Translations under genes and position numbers: made by a program | Part shown: positions 35,689-42,655 of the stretch, piece by piece | How positions within the stretch are numbered: position 1 is the first letter of the stretch | How the letters are laid out: every line of letters begins with the position of its first letter | Notes under the pieces: model-generated | Databases searched by the model: none | The model's input: only the letters and a program-made list of their open reading frames with translations | What the model was told of the DNA's origin: nothing | NCBI RefSeq assembly: GCF_000369525.1 | Contig: NZ_KB850073.1 | Location: 1 to 64,000 of the forward strand | Length of the DNA: 64,000 bases | Direction of reading: 5' to 3' | From: Acinetobacter higginsii | GTDB lineage: Bacteria; Pseudomonadota; Gammaproteobacteria; Pseudomonadales; Moraxellaceae

Positions 35689-35714
35689 CACTAAAAAATA
35701 AGCTTCAACATTTT

Positions 35715-35732
35715 GATAAATAGCTATTTATC
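35715..35732. promoter_or_regulatory. 18-bp perfect palindrome upstream of lipB
   Basis: GATAAATAG directly followed by its reverse complement CTATTTATC, 66 bp before the lipB start. AT-rich perfect palindromes of this size usually bind a dimeric regulator. It has only loose similarity to a Fur box (GATAA...TTATC). Regulator unknown. Confidence 0.5.
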
Positions 35733-35797
35733 CTCCCCAAATCATTACATAATTAAGCTATTGACCATTTAAAAACTGTAAAGGATGTTCTGTTGTA

Positions 35798-36451
35798 ATG
35801 AGTGCTGCAAAACCAACTTTAATCATTCGTTGTTTCAATGATCTACAAGATTACACGACGCGTTTTGAAGCAATGAAAGACTTCACAATTCATCGTGATG
35901 AAACCACACCCGATGAAGTTTGGCTGCTTCAACATCAAGATGTCCTGACCCAAGGACAAGCAGGCAAGCCTGAACATATCCTTCTGCACAGCAACCTGCC
36001 GATTGTACATACTGATCGCGGTGGCCAAGTCACTTGGCATGGCAGAGGTCAATTGGTTGCCTATTTCCTGTTAGACCTGAATCGCTTGAAATGGCATGTG
36101 CGTACTTTGGTCAGTTTTGCAGAACAAGCCATGATTGATCTACTCAAAAAATATAATATCAATGCCTATGCCAAAGCTGATGCCCCAGGCGTTTATGTCG
36201 ATGAACGCAAGATTGGTTCTCTTGGTTTTAAAATCCGTCGTGGCCGTAGTTATCATGGTCTGGCCCTGAACATCGACTGCGACCTCACTGGTTTTCAAAC
36301 CATTAATCCCTGCGGTTATGCAGGTTTAGAGATGGTGCGCTTACAGGACTTACTGACAGATTATCCAAGCTTTGAACAGCTTTGCGCTGATTTTGTCCAC
36401 TATCTGCAAAATACCGATTTCTTTAATGACCTTGTAGTCAAATCTGAATAA
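35798..36451 (+). CDS. lipB: Octanoyl-[ACP]:protein N-octanoyltransferase
   Basis: A 217-residue enzyme that moves octanoyl from acyl carrier protein to lipoyl domains, the first step in making lipoate for SucB and related proteins. The signature RGGQVTWHGRGQL lies at 74-86. The acyl-enzyme cysteine is C172 (INPCGYAG) and the catalytic lysine is K145 (GSLGFKIRRG). The start MSAAKPT follows AAAGGATG. The ybeD-lipB order is conserved, but a terminator stands between them here. Confidence 0.95.
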   Translation: MSAAKPTLIIRCFNDLQDYTTRFEAMKDFTIHRDETTPDEVWLLQHQDVLTQGQAGKPEHILLHSNLPIVHTDRGGQVTWHGRGQLVAYFLLDLNRLKWHVRTLVSFAEQAMIDLLKKYNINAYAKADAPGVYVDERKIGSLGFKIRRGRSYHGLALNIDCDLTGFQTINPCGYAGLEMVRLQDLLTDYPSFEQLCADFVHYLQNTDFFNDLVVKSE

Positions 36452-36478
36452 TTTACTTTTCAATTCTAATAAAATAAA

Positions 36479-36496
36479 TTAGAGTAAATACTCTAA
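36479..36496. promoter_or_regulatory. 18-bp near-palindrome upstream of the SCP2/alcohol dehydrogenase genes
   Basis: TTAGAGTA and its exact reverse complement TACTCTAA separated by AA, 36 bp before the GTG start. This is the size and form of a TetR-like or similar dimeric operator. No regulator gene is adjacent. Confidence 0.5.
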
Positions 36497-36532
36497 ATTA
36501 GCTTTTGCATAATTTTAACAAGGGATACGCAA

Positions 36533-37066
36533 GTGATTTCAACCAAAGCAGTGAAGCCCACGTTGCAATTTGCCTACGTCAAACTCATGATGGATGTTGT
36601 GGGTCGTGGCCTCGTGATGGCAAGCCAAGTGGATGATGAAGTACAACAGGAAGTGTCGAAGTTTCCTGTTGGTTTTATCCTTTCAATGAATGTTTTCCCC
36701 AATGGACCTGCATTTGTTGCTCGAGTAACCGAAGAAAAACAATTAGAGCTATTGTCCAACTACAAAGGCAAGCCTGATTTAACCATTACCTTCAAGCATT
36801 TAACCCACGCCTTTTTGGTATTTTCTTTCCAAGAAAGTACCGCGCAAGCGTTTGCCAATGACCGTATGATTGCCGATGGTGATGTTTCAAGTGCCATCCG
36901 TCTGGTGCGTTGCTTGAACAAAATGGAAGCCTTGATTTTACCTAAGCTAATCGCTTCACTTGCAGTCAAGCGCTACCCTGCTGAATTAACATTAAAAGAA
37001 AAATTCACGGGTGCAAAAAATATTTATCTTAAAGTCGCAAAATCATATCTCAAACGGAGCGCATAA
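36533..37066 (+). CDS. SCP2-like sterol/lipid-carrier domain protein
   Basis: A 177-residue protein without membrane segments. Residues about 45-125 (FILSMNVFPNGPAFVARVTEE... through LTITFKHLTHAFLVF) follow the SCP2 fold pattern, in which a hydrophobic pocket holds an acyl or sterol-like ligand. The start is GTG (36533) with AAGGGA upstream. It ends one base before the alcohol dehydrogenase gene, so both are made together. Binding of a lipid aldehyde or alcohol for its partner is a reasonable guess, not shown. Confidence 0.65.
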   Translation: MISTKAVKPTLQFAYVKLMMDVVGRGLVMASQVDDEVQQEVSKFPVGFILSMNVFPNGPAFVARVTEEKQLELLSNYKGKPDLTITFKHLTHAFLVFSFQESTAQAFANDRMIADGDVSSAIRLVRCLNKMEALILPKLIASLAVKRYPAELTLKEKFTGAKNIYLKVAKSYLKRSA

Positions 37067-37067
37067 C

Positions 37068-38252
37068 ATGGCTAAGCCTTATTACGAGTTTTTCTGTCCT
37101 GTAAAAGTCATTGCTGGTAACGCTGCCCTAGAGCATATCCCATTTGAACTTGCAACGCTTGGCGCAAAACGCCCAATGATCATTACCGATAAAGGCGTAC
37201 GTGCCAATGGTCTACTCAGCCCAATCGAAGCAGCATTCAGCACCACTGATGCAGTGATTGGTGCGATCTTTGATGATGTCCCACCCGATTCAAGCTTGGA
37301 AGTGGTTCGCTTAGCCGCAGAACTTTACCGCAAGCAGAAATGTGATGCGATCATTGCGATTGGTGGCGGCTCAGTCATCGACACCTCTAAAGCAACCAAT
37401 ATCTTGGTGTCTGAAGGTGGTGATGATTTATTGCAATATTCAGGTGCGCACAATCTACCTAAACCACTTAAGCCATTCTTCGTGATTCCAACCACCTCTG
37501 GTACAGGTTCGGAAGCCACCATGGTTGCTGTCGTTTCGGATACCCAACGCAATGTCAAACTGGCTTTTGCTTCGTATTACTTGATGCCACATGCCGCGAT
37601 TCTTGATCCACGCATGACCCAGACTTTACCCCCACATCTGACCGCCATGACTGGCATGGATGCATTAACTCATTGCGTGGAAGCCTATACCTGCTTAGCT
37701 GCTAATCCACTCAGTGATGCCTATGCCAGTGCAGGGATTAAAAAGATCAGCGAAAATCTTTTCAAAGTTTTAGACAATCCAAGCGATGCACAGGGTCGTT
37801 TAGAGCTTGCACAAGCATCTACCATGGCGGGGATTGCCTTCTCAAATTCAATGGTGGGCTTAGTGCACTCATTGGGTCATGCGCTTGGTGCAGTTGCCCA
37901 TCTACCCCACGGCTTATGCATGAACTTATTCCTGCCATACGTGCTGGAATACAATAAAGAGATCAATGGCGACAAGATTGGTGAGTTACTGTTGCCACTC
38001 GCGGGTGCCGATATTTATGCTCAAACACCAGCCAACTTACGTGCAGACAAAGCCATTGCCACAATTTTAGCGATGCGTGATCGTCTTTTCAGTTTGACCA
38101 AATTGCCACGTACGTTACGCGAAACAGGTAAAGTCACTGAAGCGCAACTGGATGAAGTTGCAGACAAGGCATTGAATGATGGTTCCATCATTTACAATCC
38201 AAAAGAAGCAAACTTGCAAGACATTCGTGCAATCTTACAAAAAGCATGGTAA
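37068..38252 (+). CDS. Iron-containing (group III) alcohol dehydrogenase
   Basis: A 394-residue NAD(P)-dependent dehydrogenase. The NAD-binding part has IAIGGGSVIDTSKA (about 97-110) and PTTSGTGSEAT (about 140-150). The C-terminal domain has the metal ligands in MDALTHCVEAY (near 200) and SLGHALGA..PHGLCMNL (near 265-285). The frame is open upstream to a GTG at 37011, but that overlaps the SCP2 gene. The ATG at 37068 with CGGAGCGCATAAC is chosen. The substrate is unknown; medium- or long-chain alcohols are plausible given the SCP2-like neighbour. Confidence 0.92.
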   Translation: MAKPYYEFFCPVKVIAGNAALEHIPFELATLGAKRPMIITDKGVRANGLLSPIEAAFSTTDAVIGAIFDDVPPDSSLEVVRLAAELYRKQKCDAIIAIGGGSVIDTSKATNILVSEGGDDLLQYSGAHNLPKPLKPFFVIPTTSGTGSEATMVAVVSDTQRNVKLAFASYYLMPHAAILDPRMTQTLPPHLTAMTGMDALTHCVEAYTCLAANPLSDAYASAGIKKISENLFKVLDNPSDAQGRLELAQASTMAGIAFSNSMVGLVHSLGHALGAVAHLPHGLCMNLFLPYVLEYNKEINGDKIGELLLPLAGADIYAQTPANLRADKAIATILAMRDRLFSLTKLPRTLRETGKVTEAQLDEVADKALNDGSIIYNPKEANLQDIRAILQKAW

Positions 38253-38284
38253 TACATTGAGTTAAATCAAGTATTCCTGCTTAC

Positions 38285-38319
38285 AAGCCCCGATATTGAT
38301 TGAGTATCGGGGCTTTTTC
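38285..38319 (+). terminator. Intrinsic terminator of the SCP2/alcohol dehydrogenase unit
   Basis: AAGCCCCGATA and TATCGGGGCTT arms with a nine-base loop, then T residues. Confidence 0.9.
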
Positions 38320-38448
38320 ATTTTAAGTGAATCTTTATTCATCTATTTCTTTACCCAATTGGCAAAAAAATTGCTAAAAAAAGCATAAAAGTACTGACAA
38401 TTTATAGTGTTTTAGGATAGATTGGCGCACTTTCGTTTTTTGTACGGG

Positions 38449-38473
38449 GGATCGTTTTTGTCTCAAACGATCC
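38449..38473 (+). promoter_or_regulatory. Leader hairpin before the APC permease gene
   Basis: GGATCGTTT and AAACGATCC form a perfect nine-base inverted repeat with a seven-base loop, about 48 bp before the start codon and without a T-run. It could be an mRNA leader structure or an operator. Confidence 0.45.
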
Positions 38474-38520
38474 TTAACACTATGGCTGATCTTTGATCAA
38501 CGATTATGAGGATAACGCCG

Positions 38521-39915
38521 TTGACAAATTTATCTGGGACTCAACCAACAGCGAAGCTTCAAAAGAATCTTGTGCTTTGGCACATCATCATTATTGGCTT
38601 GGCTTATATTCAACCATTAACTTTATTTGATACGTTTGGTTTAGTATCTGAAAGAAGTGGTGGTCATGTACCGACTTCCTACATATTTGCCTTAGTTGCA
38701 ATTCTTTTAACGTCGATCAGTTATGGTCACATGATTCGTCGTTATCCGTCTTCTGGTTCTGCATATACCTATGCCCAAAAGTCGATTCACCCTAATGTTG
38801 GTTTTATGGTGGGTTGGTCTTCGTGGTTAGACTATTTGCTCTCCCCTCTGGTGAATATCATTCTTGCTGATATTTATTTGAGAGCACTCTTCCCAGAAGT
38901 AAACAACTGGATTTGGGTGATTGGTTTAACCGTACTCATGACTGTGATCAACTTGTTTGGTGCACGTTTTGTTGCGCGTTTTAACAGTACCATTGTCGTG
39001 ATCCAGCTCGGTGTGATTTTCTACTTTGTGTATCAGGTCTATATCCTGCTCACACAAGGGGTCTATGCCGACGGCACACTGAATCCAGACAAAGCTGAAT
39101 TATGGTCACTTGCGCCATTCTGGAATGAAATGACCTCTGTCGGGGCTTTAATTGCTGGTGCAACTGTTCTCTGCTTCTCATTTACCGGTTTTGATGCGCT
39201 TTCTTCACTTGCAGAAGAAACCAAAGATGCTGAAAAGACTTTGCCACGTGCAATTTTCACCACAGCATTGCTTGCAGGTATCATCTTCATTGTCAGCACC
39301 TACTTTATTCAGCTTTACTTCCCAAGTAATCCGAATACCTACTTCAACCCACTGGATGAGTCTCAACCAGTTATGGTTGCAGCGATTGGTAGCCTTGCAT
39401 TTAAGACCATGGTTTTATACTTTGCAGTCGTAGCAGTCATGGCATCAGGTATTTCGGCACATGCAGGTGTATCGCGTTTAATGTATGTGATGGGTCGTGA
39501 TGGCGTGATCAATAAAAAGTTATTCGGTCATATTAGCCCACGCTTGCATACCCCAACTTACAACATCTTGATTGTAGGTGTTGTTGCGTTGTCTGCTGGT
39601 TTCCTTGATCTTGAGCATATCGTGAACTTGATTAGCTTCGGTGCTTTAACCGCATTTAGCTTTGTTAACTTCTCGGTGATTTCTCGCTACGCGTTACGAG
39701 ATGGCAAGAACAAGACACCAAAAGACATTATCAGTTACATCATCATTCCTACGCTAGGTTTCGCCAGCGTGTTTATGATGTGGTTGGAAATTGATAAATT
39801 GGCTTTACAGATTGGTCTGGCTTGGGCAGTAATCGGTGTCGGTTATCTTGCTTATAAGACTAAAGGCTTCAAATACAATGCACCACAGCATAATGAATTT
39901 GATGACAGACATTAA
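38521..39915 (+). CDS. APC superfamily amino-acid/amine permease
   Basis: A 464-residue inner-membrane transporter with about 12 helices. The N-terminal part contains the APC-type GLAYIQPLTLFDTFGLVSERSGGHVPTSY (about residues 25-55) and the YPSSGSAYTYAQ motif. CFSFTGFDALSSLAEETKDAEKTLPRAI (near 215-242) is also typical. The start is probably TTG (38521), because GAGG stands nine bases upstream. The ATG at 38506 itself overlaps that ribosome site. The substrate (amino acid, putrescine or similar) is not clear. Confidence 0.88.
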   Translation: MTNLSGTQPTAKLQKNLVLWHIIIIGLAYIQPLTLFDTFGLVSERSGGHVPTSYIFALVAILLTSISYGHMIRRYPSSGSAYTYAQKSIHPNVGFMVGWSSWLDYLLSPLVNIILADIYLRALFPEVNNWIWVIGLTVLMTVINLFGARFVARFNSTIVVIQLGVIFYFVYQVYILLTQGVYADGTLNPDKAELWSLAPFWNEMTSVGALIAGATVLCFSFTGFDALSSLAEETKDAEKTLPRAIFTTALLAGIIFIVSTYFIQLYFPSNPNTYFNPLDESQPVMVAAIGSLAFKTMVLYFAVVAVMASGISAHAGVSRLMYVMGRDGVINKKLFGHISPRLHTPTYNILIVGVVALSAGFLDLEHIVNLISFGALTAFSFVNFSVISRYALRDGKNKTPKDIISYIIIPTLGFASVFMMWLEIDKLALQIGLAWAVIGVGYLAYKTKGFKYNAPQHNEFDDRH

Positions 39916-39927
39916 TCTGATGAGGTA

Positions 39928-39958
39928 ATAAAAAAGGCGCTGAATGCGCCTTTTTTAT
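39928..39958 (+). terminator. Intrinsic terminator between the permease and flavodoxin-like genes
   Basis: AAAAAAGGCGC and GCGCCTTTTTT arms with a short loop; it can serve both convergent genes. Confidence 0.9.
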
Positions 39959-39970
39959 AGCTTGAAAATC

Positions 39971-40525
39971 TTAGCCATGCAATTTTTCAACAATCGATTT
40001 CACACGTTTTGCATAAAGCTTCGCTGTTTCCAAGTCCCCTGTTGGGATCTCATCAGTACTTGCATCTGATGGTGACTGAACCAACAAACCAACCGAACCA
40101 CCTAGGTTATTTACATCTTCACGTTTTGCATCTTTGGTATTGGCTGGCAATATTCCCAAGCTCACCCAAATACCGCCATGCTGAGAAGCCAAAGTCTGTA
40201 ACTGAATCAAGGTCACTTGCTTATCGCCATTCAGGCTCGCGCTATTGGTAAAACCTGCAAACACCTTATCCTGCCAACCTCGGGTAAACCAGATTTTTGA
40301 AGAAGCATCGGCAAACTTTTTAAACTGCCAAGGGGCTGCCGCCATGTAAGTTGGCGCTCCAAACACAATACCTTGAGCCTCATTTAAAGTCTGCCAATCC
40401 TGTTCTGTAATCTCACCATTCTGATCAATTTCAATCAGAGAGGCGTCAATCGCACCCGCAAAAGTTTCAGCAACCACTTTGGTATGGCCGTAGCCAGAGA
40501 AGTAAACAACCGCAATTTGTGTCAT
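39971..40525 (-). CDS. Flavodoxin-like NAD(P)H:quinone oxidoreductase (WrbA/NADPH-dependent FMN reductase type)
   Basis: A 184-residue flavodoxin-fold protein. The FMN phosphate loop is VYFSGYGHTKVVAE (near residues 7-20), and GAPTYMAAAPWQFKKFADA (near 70-88) matches WrbA-type proteins. It probably reduces quinones or similar electrophiles by two electrons using FMN. The frame is open to a TTG at 40537, but the ATG at 40525 with GGAT upstream is preferred. It is divergent from an HxlR-type regulator with a perfect palindrome in the gap, suggesting induction by quinone or electrophile stress. Confidence 0.88.
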   Translation of the reverse strand: MTQIAVVYFSGYGHTKVVAETFAGAIDASLIEIDQNGEITEQDWQTLNEAQGIVFGAPTYMAAAPWQFKKFADASSKIWFTRGWQDKVFAGFTNSASLNGDKQVTLIQLQTLASQHGGIWVSLGILPANTKDAKREDVNNLGGSVGLLVQSPSDASTDEIPTGDLETAKLYAKRVKSIVEKLHG

Positions 40526-40559
40526 GAGAATATCCAAAATTTTTCAAAAATTCGATTTA

Positions 40560-40587
40560 ATGATATATTTTAGAAACTAGGTGTCAA
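40560..40587 (-). promoter_or_regulatory. Promoter of the flavodoxin-like gene
   Basis: On the minus strand TTGACA (40582-40587) and TATCAT (40560-40565) are 16 bp apart, a near-consensus pair. The 20-bp palindrome touches the upstream side of the -35. Confidence 0.75.
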
Positions 40588-40588
40588 T

Positions 40589-40608
40589 TAGTTACCAGCT
40601 GGTAACTA
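40589..40608. promoter_or_regulatory. 20-bp perfect palindrome, probable HxlR operator
   Basis: TAGTTACCAG is followed directly by its reverse complement CTGGTAACTA. It lies in the 117-bp gap between the divergent reductase and HxlR genes, next to the reductase -35. This position suits autoregulation and control of the reductase. Confidence 0.75.
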
Positions 40609-40642
40609 CTGACATTCGATTGAGAAAATGAGGGTTATCGCT

Positions 40643-41026
40643 ATGAATCAGGCATTAAAATACGATATTTATCAACAACATTGCCCTGCTCGGTTATTTT
40701 TTGAAAAAATTGCAGATAAATGGGTACTGATGATCATCAATGTGCTTGCGCGAGAAACCCAACATTTCAATCTATTGAAAAAAAGCATTCAAGGCATATC
40801 ACCTAAAGTATTGTCACAAAAGCTAAAAATGTTGGAAAGAGATGGATTTATCGAGCGCCAAGTGCAGGATACCGCTCCAATTCGAGTCGATTATTCACTC
40901 ACAACACTCGGTTTAGAGGTGGCAGAAATGGCGTATCAACTCAAGGATTGGGCAGAAAGTAATATTGAACAGGTGATTTACGCTCAACGACGTTTTGATA
41001 CGATACAGGAACAACAATTCGAATAA
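40643..41026 (+). CDS. HxlR family winged-helix regulator
   Basis: A 127-residue DNA-binding protein of the HxlR/YodB type. CPARLFFEKIADKWVLMIINVL (about residues 13-34) includes the conserved near-N-terminal cysteine (C13) used for redox sensing in several family members. The winged helix with QGISPKVLSQKLKMLERDGFIER (about 52-74) follows. The ATG at 40643 with GAGGG eight bases upstream is preferred over that at 40628. It probably represses the divergent reductase gene and itself. Confidence 0.9.
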   Translation: MNQALKYDIYQQHCPARLFFEKIADKWVLMIINVLARETQHFNLLKKSIQGISPKVLSQKLKMLERDGFIERQVQDTAPIRVDYSLTTLGLEVAEMAYQLKDWAESNIEQVIYAQRRFDTIQEQQFE

Positions 41027-41041
41027 TTCCGTGAGGTGTGC

Positions 41042-41422
41042 ATGTACCCACAACCTTTAATTGCAGTTGCAGATGTCGAGAAAACTAGTCAGTGGTATCA
41101 AACTGTGCTGGGCTTAGCAAGCGGACATGGCGGCAGAGAATATGAACAGTTGCTGTTTGAGCAAAGCATGGTGCTGCAACTGCACCAATGGCAAGCCCAT
41201 GACCACTCACATATCGGAGATCCGAAACGGGTGATTGGTAACGGCGTTTTGCTTTGGTTTGAAAGCGATCAATTTGATGAGATTGTACAAAAACTACAAA
41301 CCCATCAAGTCGAAATTTTGGAAGGGCCGAAATATAACCCCAACGCGCATCATCGCGAAATTTGGTTTAAAGACCCAAATGGCTACACGCTGGTTGTGGC
41401 GAGTCCATATGGTGATATCTAA
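41042..41422 (+). CDS. VOC (glyoxalase/bleomycin-resistance) family protein
   Basis: A 126-residue protein with the vicinal-oxygen-chelate pattern: ADVEKTSQWYQTVLGLASGH at the start, a histidine (H58-containing LHQW) in the middle, and HHREIWFKDPNGYTLVVASPYG at the end, with potential metal ligands His and Glu. It lies 16 bp after the HxlR gene and is probably co-transcribed, so it may take part in detoxifying the same electrophiles. The start with GAGG five bases upstream (41042) is preferred over the GTG at 41036. Confidence 0.82.
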   Translation: MYPQPLIAVADVEKTSQWYQTVLGLASGHGGREYEQLLFEQSMVLQLHQWQAHDHSHIGDPKRVIGNGVLLWFESDQFDEIVQKLQTHQVEILEGPKYNPNAHHREIWFKDPNGYTLVVASPYGDI

Positions 41423-41433
41423 AGCACGATAAA

Positions 41434-41904
41434 TCAGAGTTGTTTAAAACCCTGTTGTCTCCACGCTTCATAGACAATCACAGCAGTTGCATTGGAAAGG
41501 TTTAAACTTCTTGAATTTTCAGCCATCGGCAAACGAATCCACTGCTCTTGCGGGAACATTAAACGCACTTGCTCAGGCAGACCACGGGTTTCAGGTCCCA
41601 TCAACAGGGCAACTGGACGGTTCAGATCGACGGTATGCGGTGTTGCTGTGCCTTTCGTGGTGAGCGGAAAAACATGCTCAACCCCTTTGGCTTTTAAGTC
41701 AGCAAGACAAAGTTCGATATTGTCCCAAATTTGCATTCTTGCCCATTCGTGGTAGTCCAAACCTGCACGCTTCAACTTTTTATCATCCAGCTCAAAGCCT
41801 AGAGGTTTGACCAAATGGAGTTGCGCACCGGTATTGGCACATAGACGAATGATATTACCTGTATTCGCTGGAATCTCAGGCTCGTATAGGACGACATGAA
41901 TCAC
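41434..41904 (-). CDS. trmL: tRNA (cytidine/uridine-34-2'-O)-methyltransferase
   Basis: A 156-residue SPOUT methyltransferase. MIHVVLYEPEIPANTGNIIRLCANTG at the N-terminus and LLMGPETRGLP (near residue 104) and RSLNLSNATAVIVYEAWRQ at the knotted C-terminus are the TrmL signature. It methylates the wobble ribose of tRNA-Leu isoacceptors with SAM. Together with trhO in the same window, this makes two wobble-base modification genes. It converges with the VOC gene, stops 12 bp apart. Confidence 0.93.
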   Translation of the reverse strand: MIHVVLYEPEIPANTGNIIRLCANTGAQLHLVKPLGFELDDKKLKRAGLDYHEWARMQIWDNIELCLADLKAKGVEHVFPLTTKGTATPHTVDLNRPVALLMGPETRGLPEQVRLMFPQEQWIRLPMAENSRSLNLSNATAVIVYEAWRQQGFKQL

Positions 41905-41946
41905 AAATTTTCTCTACTAAATTTTTCTAGATAAATCTTAAATATT

Positions 41947-42651
41947 TTACCAAGAATTAACCAATTTTACTTTGGCAATACCCCACGGAATCGCCTCAAA
42001 TCCATTCGAATCATCATTTAAAAATGCTTCAATTTGATCACTTTTTGATGACTCTTCAAACAACCCAAATTCATTTAAAGTTAAATCAAATCTTTCAACT
42101 AAATTTTTAGAAAGATCATGGCAGTGAAAACTATGAAAATCACCACTTACTTCCAAGCCAATATAGTCATAACCCAAAAGCTTTTCATTTGGGTTGCAAT
42201 TTTCTCTAATGTCTTTTTTTAAACACTGATAGATACCAATTTCGCTAACTTGTTCAGAGCTTGGAGCAAAAATCTCTAAAATATCACTCCTATAATCACC
42301 ATCTACATAAAGAGATAGCAAATAAATATCAGCATGATCTTTAAAAAATCTTTCTTTATATTTGGTTGCGGTCTGAATATCCTGAAAGACATTAGTCCAA
42401 CCCAGCAAGTTCTTCTGATGTAAGTCATTTACCCAATTTTCAAGTAAATGGAATTGTTCATTCGTTAAACTAAGTTTGGATTTTATTTCCTGAATTTCAT
42501 CTTGCGTTTTTAATACCCAAGAATATGACCAACGATCAGCAAGATGATCATTTATACAAGAACTACATGTAAAAACTCTAGATGGCACATCCTTAAATAG
42601 ATTAGCTGATTTCAATTGAATGAGATGATAACCAGCTAAATAGAACGCCAT
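41947..42651 (-). CDS. Orphan protein of unknown function downstream of cysG
   Basis: A 234-residue soluble protein that I do not recognise. It has no membrane segment or signal peptide. Visible features: CSSCIND with two cysteines (near 29-35), a helical middle (IQEIKSKLSLTNEQFHLLENWVNDLHQKN) and HSFHCHDLSKN near 175. The DNA is visibly more AT-rich than cysG and trmL on either side, which suggests acquisition. The ATG comes four bases after the cysG stop (TAG-GATC-ATG), so translation may be coupled. Size and acidic, Trp/Phe-rich composition would suit an immunity-type protein, but that is only a guess. Confidence 0.7.
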   Translation of the reverse strand: MAFYLAGYHLIQLKSANLFKDVPSRVFTCSSCINDHLADRWSYSWVLKTQDEIQEIKSKLSLTNEQFHLLENWVNDLHQKNLLGWTNVFQDIQTATKYKERFFKDHADIYLLSLYVDGDYRSDILEIFAPSSEQVSEIGIYQCLKKDIRENCNPNEKLLGYDYIGLEVSGDFHSFHCHDLSKNLVERFDLTLNEFGLFEESSKSDQIEAFLNDDSNGFEAIPWGIAKVKLVNSW

Positions 42652-42655
42652 GATC

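Noticed and set aside
37011..37067. Upstream start of the alcohol dehydrogenase
   Set aside because: It lies within the SCP2-like gene; the ATG at 37068 has its own ribosome site.
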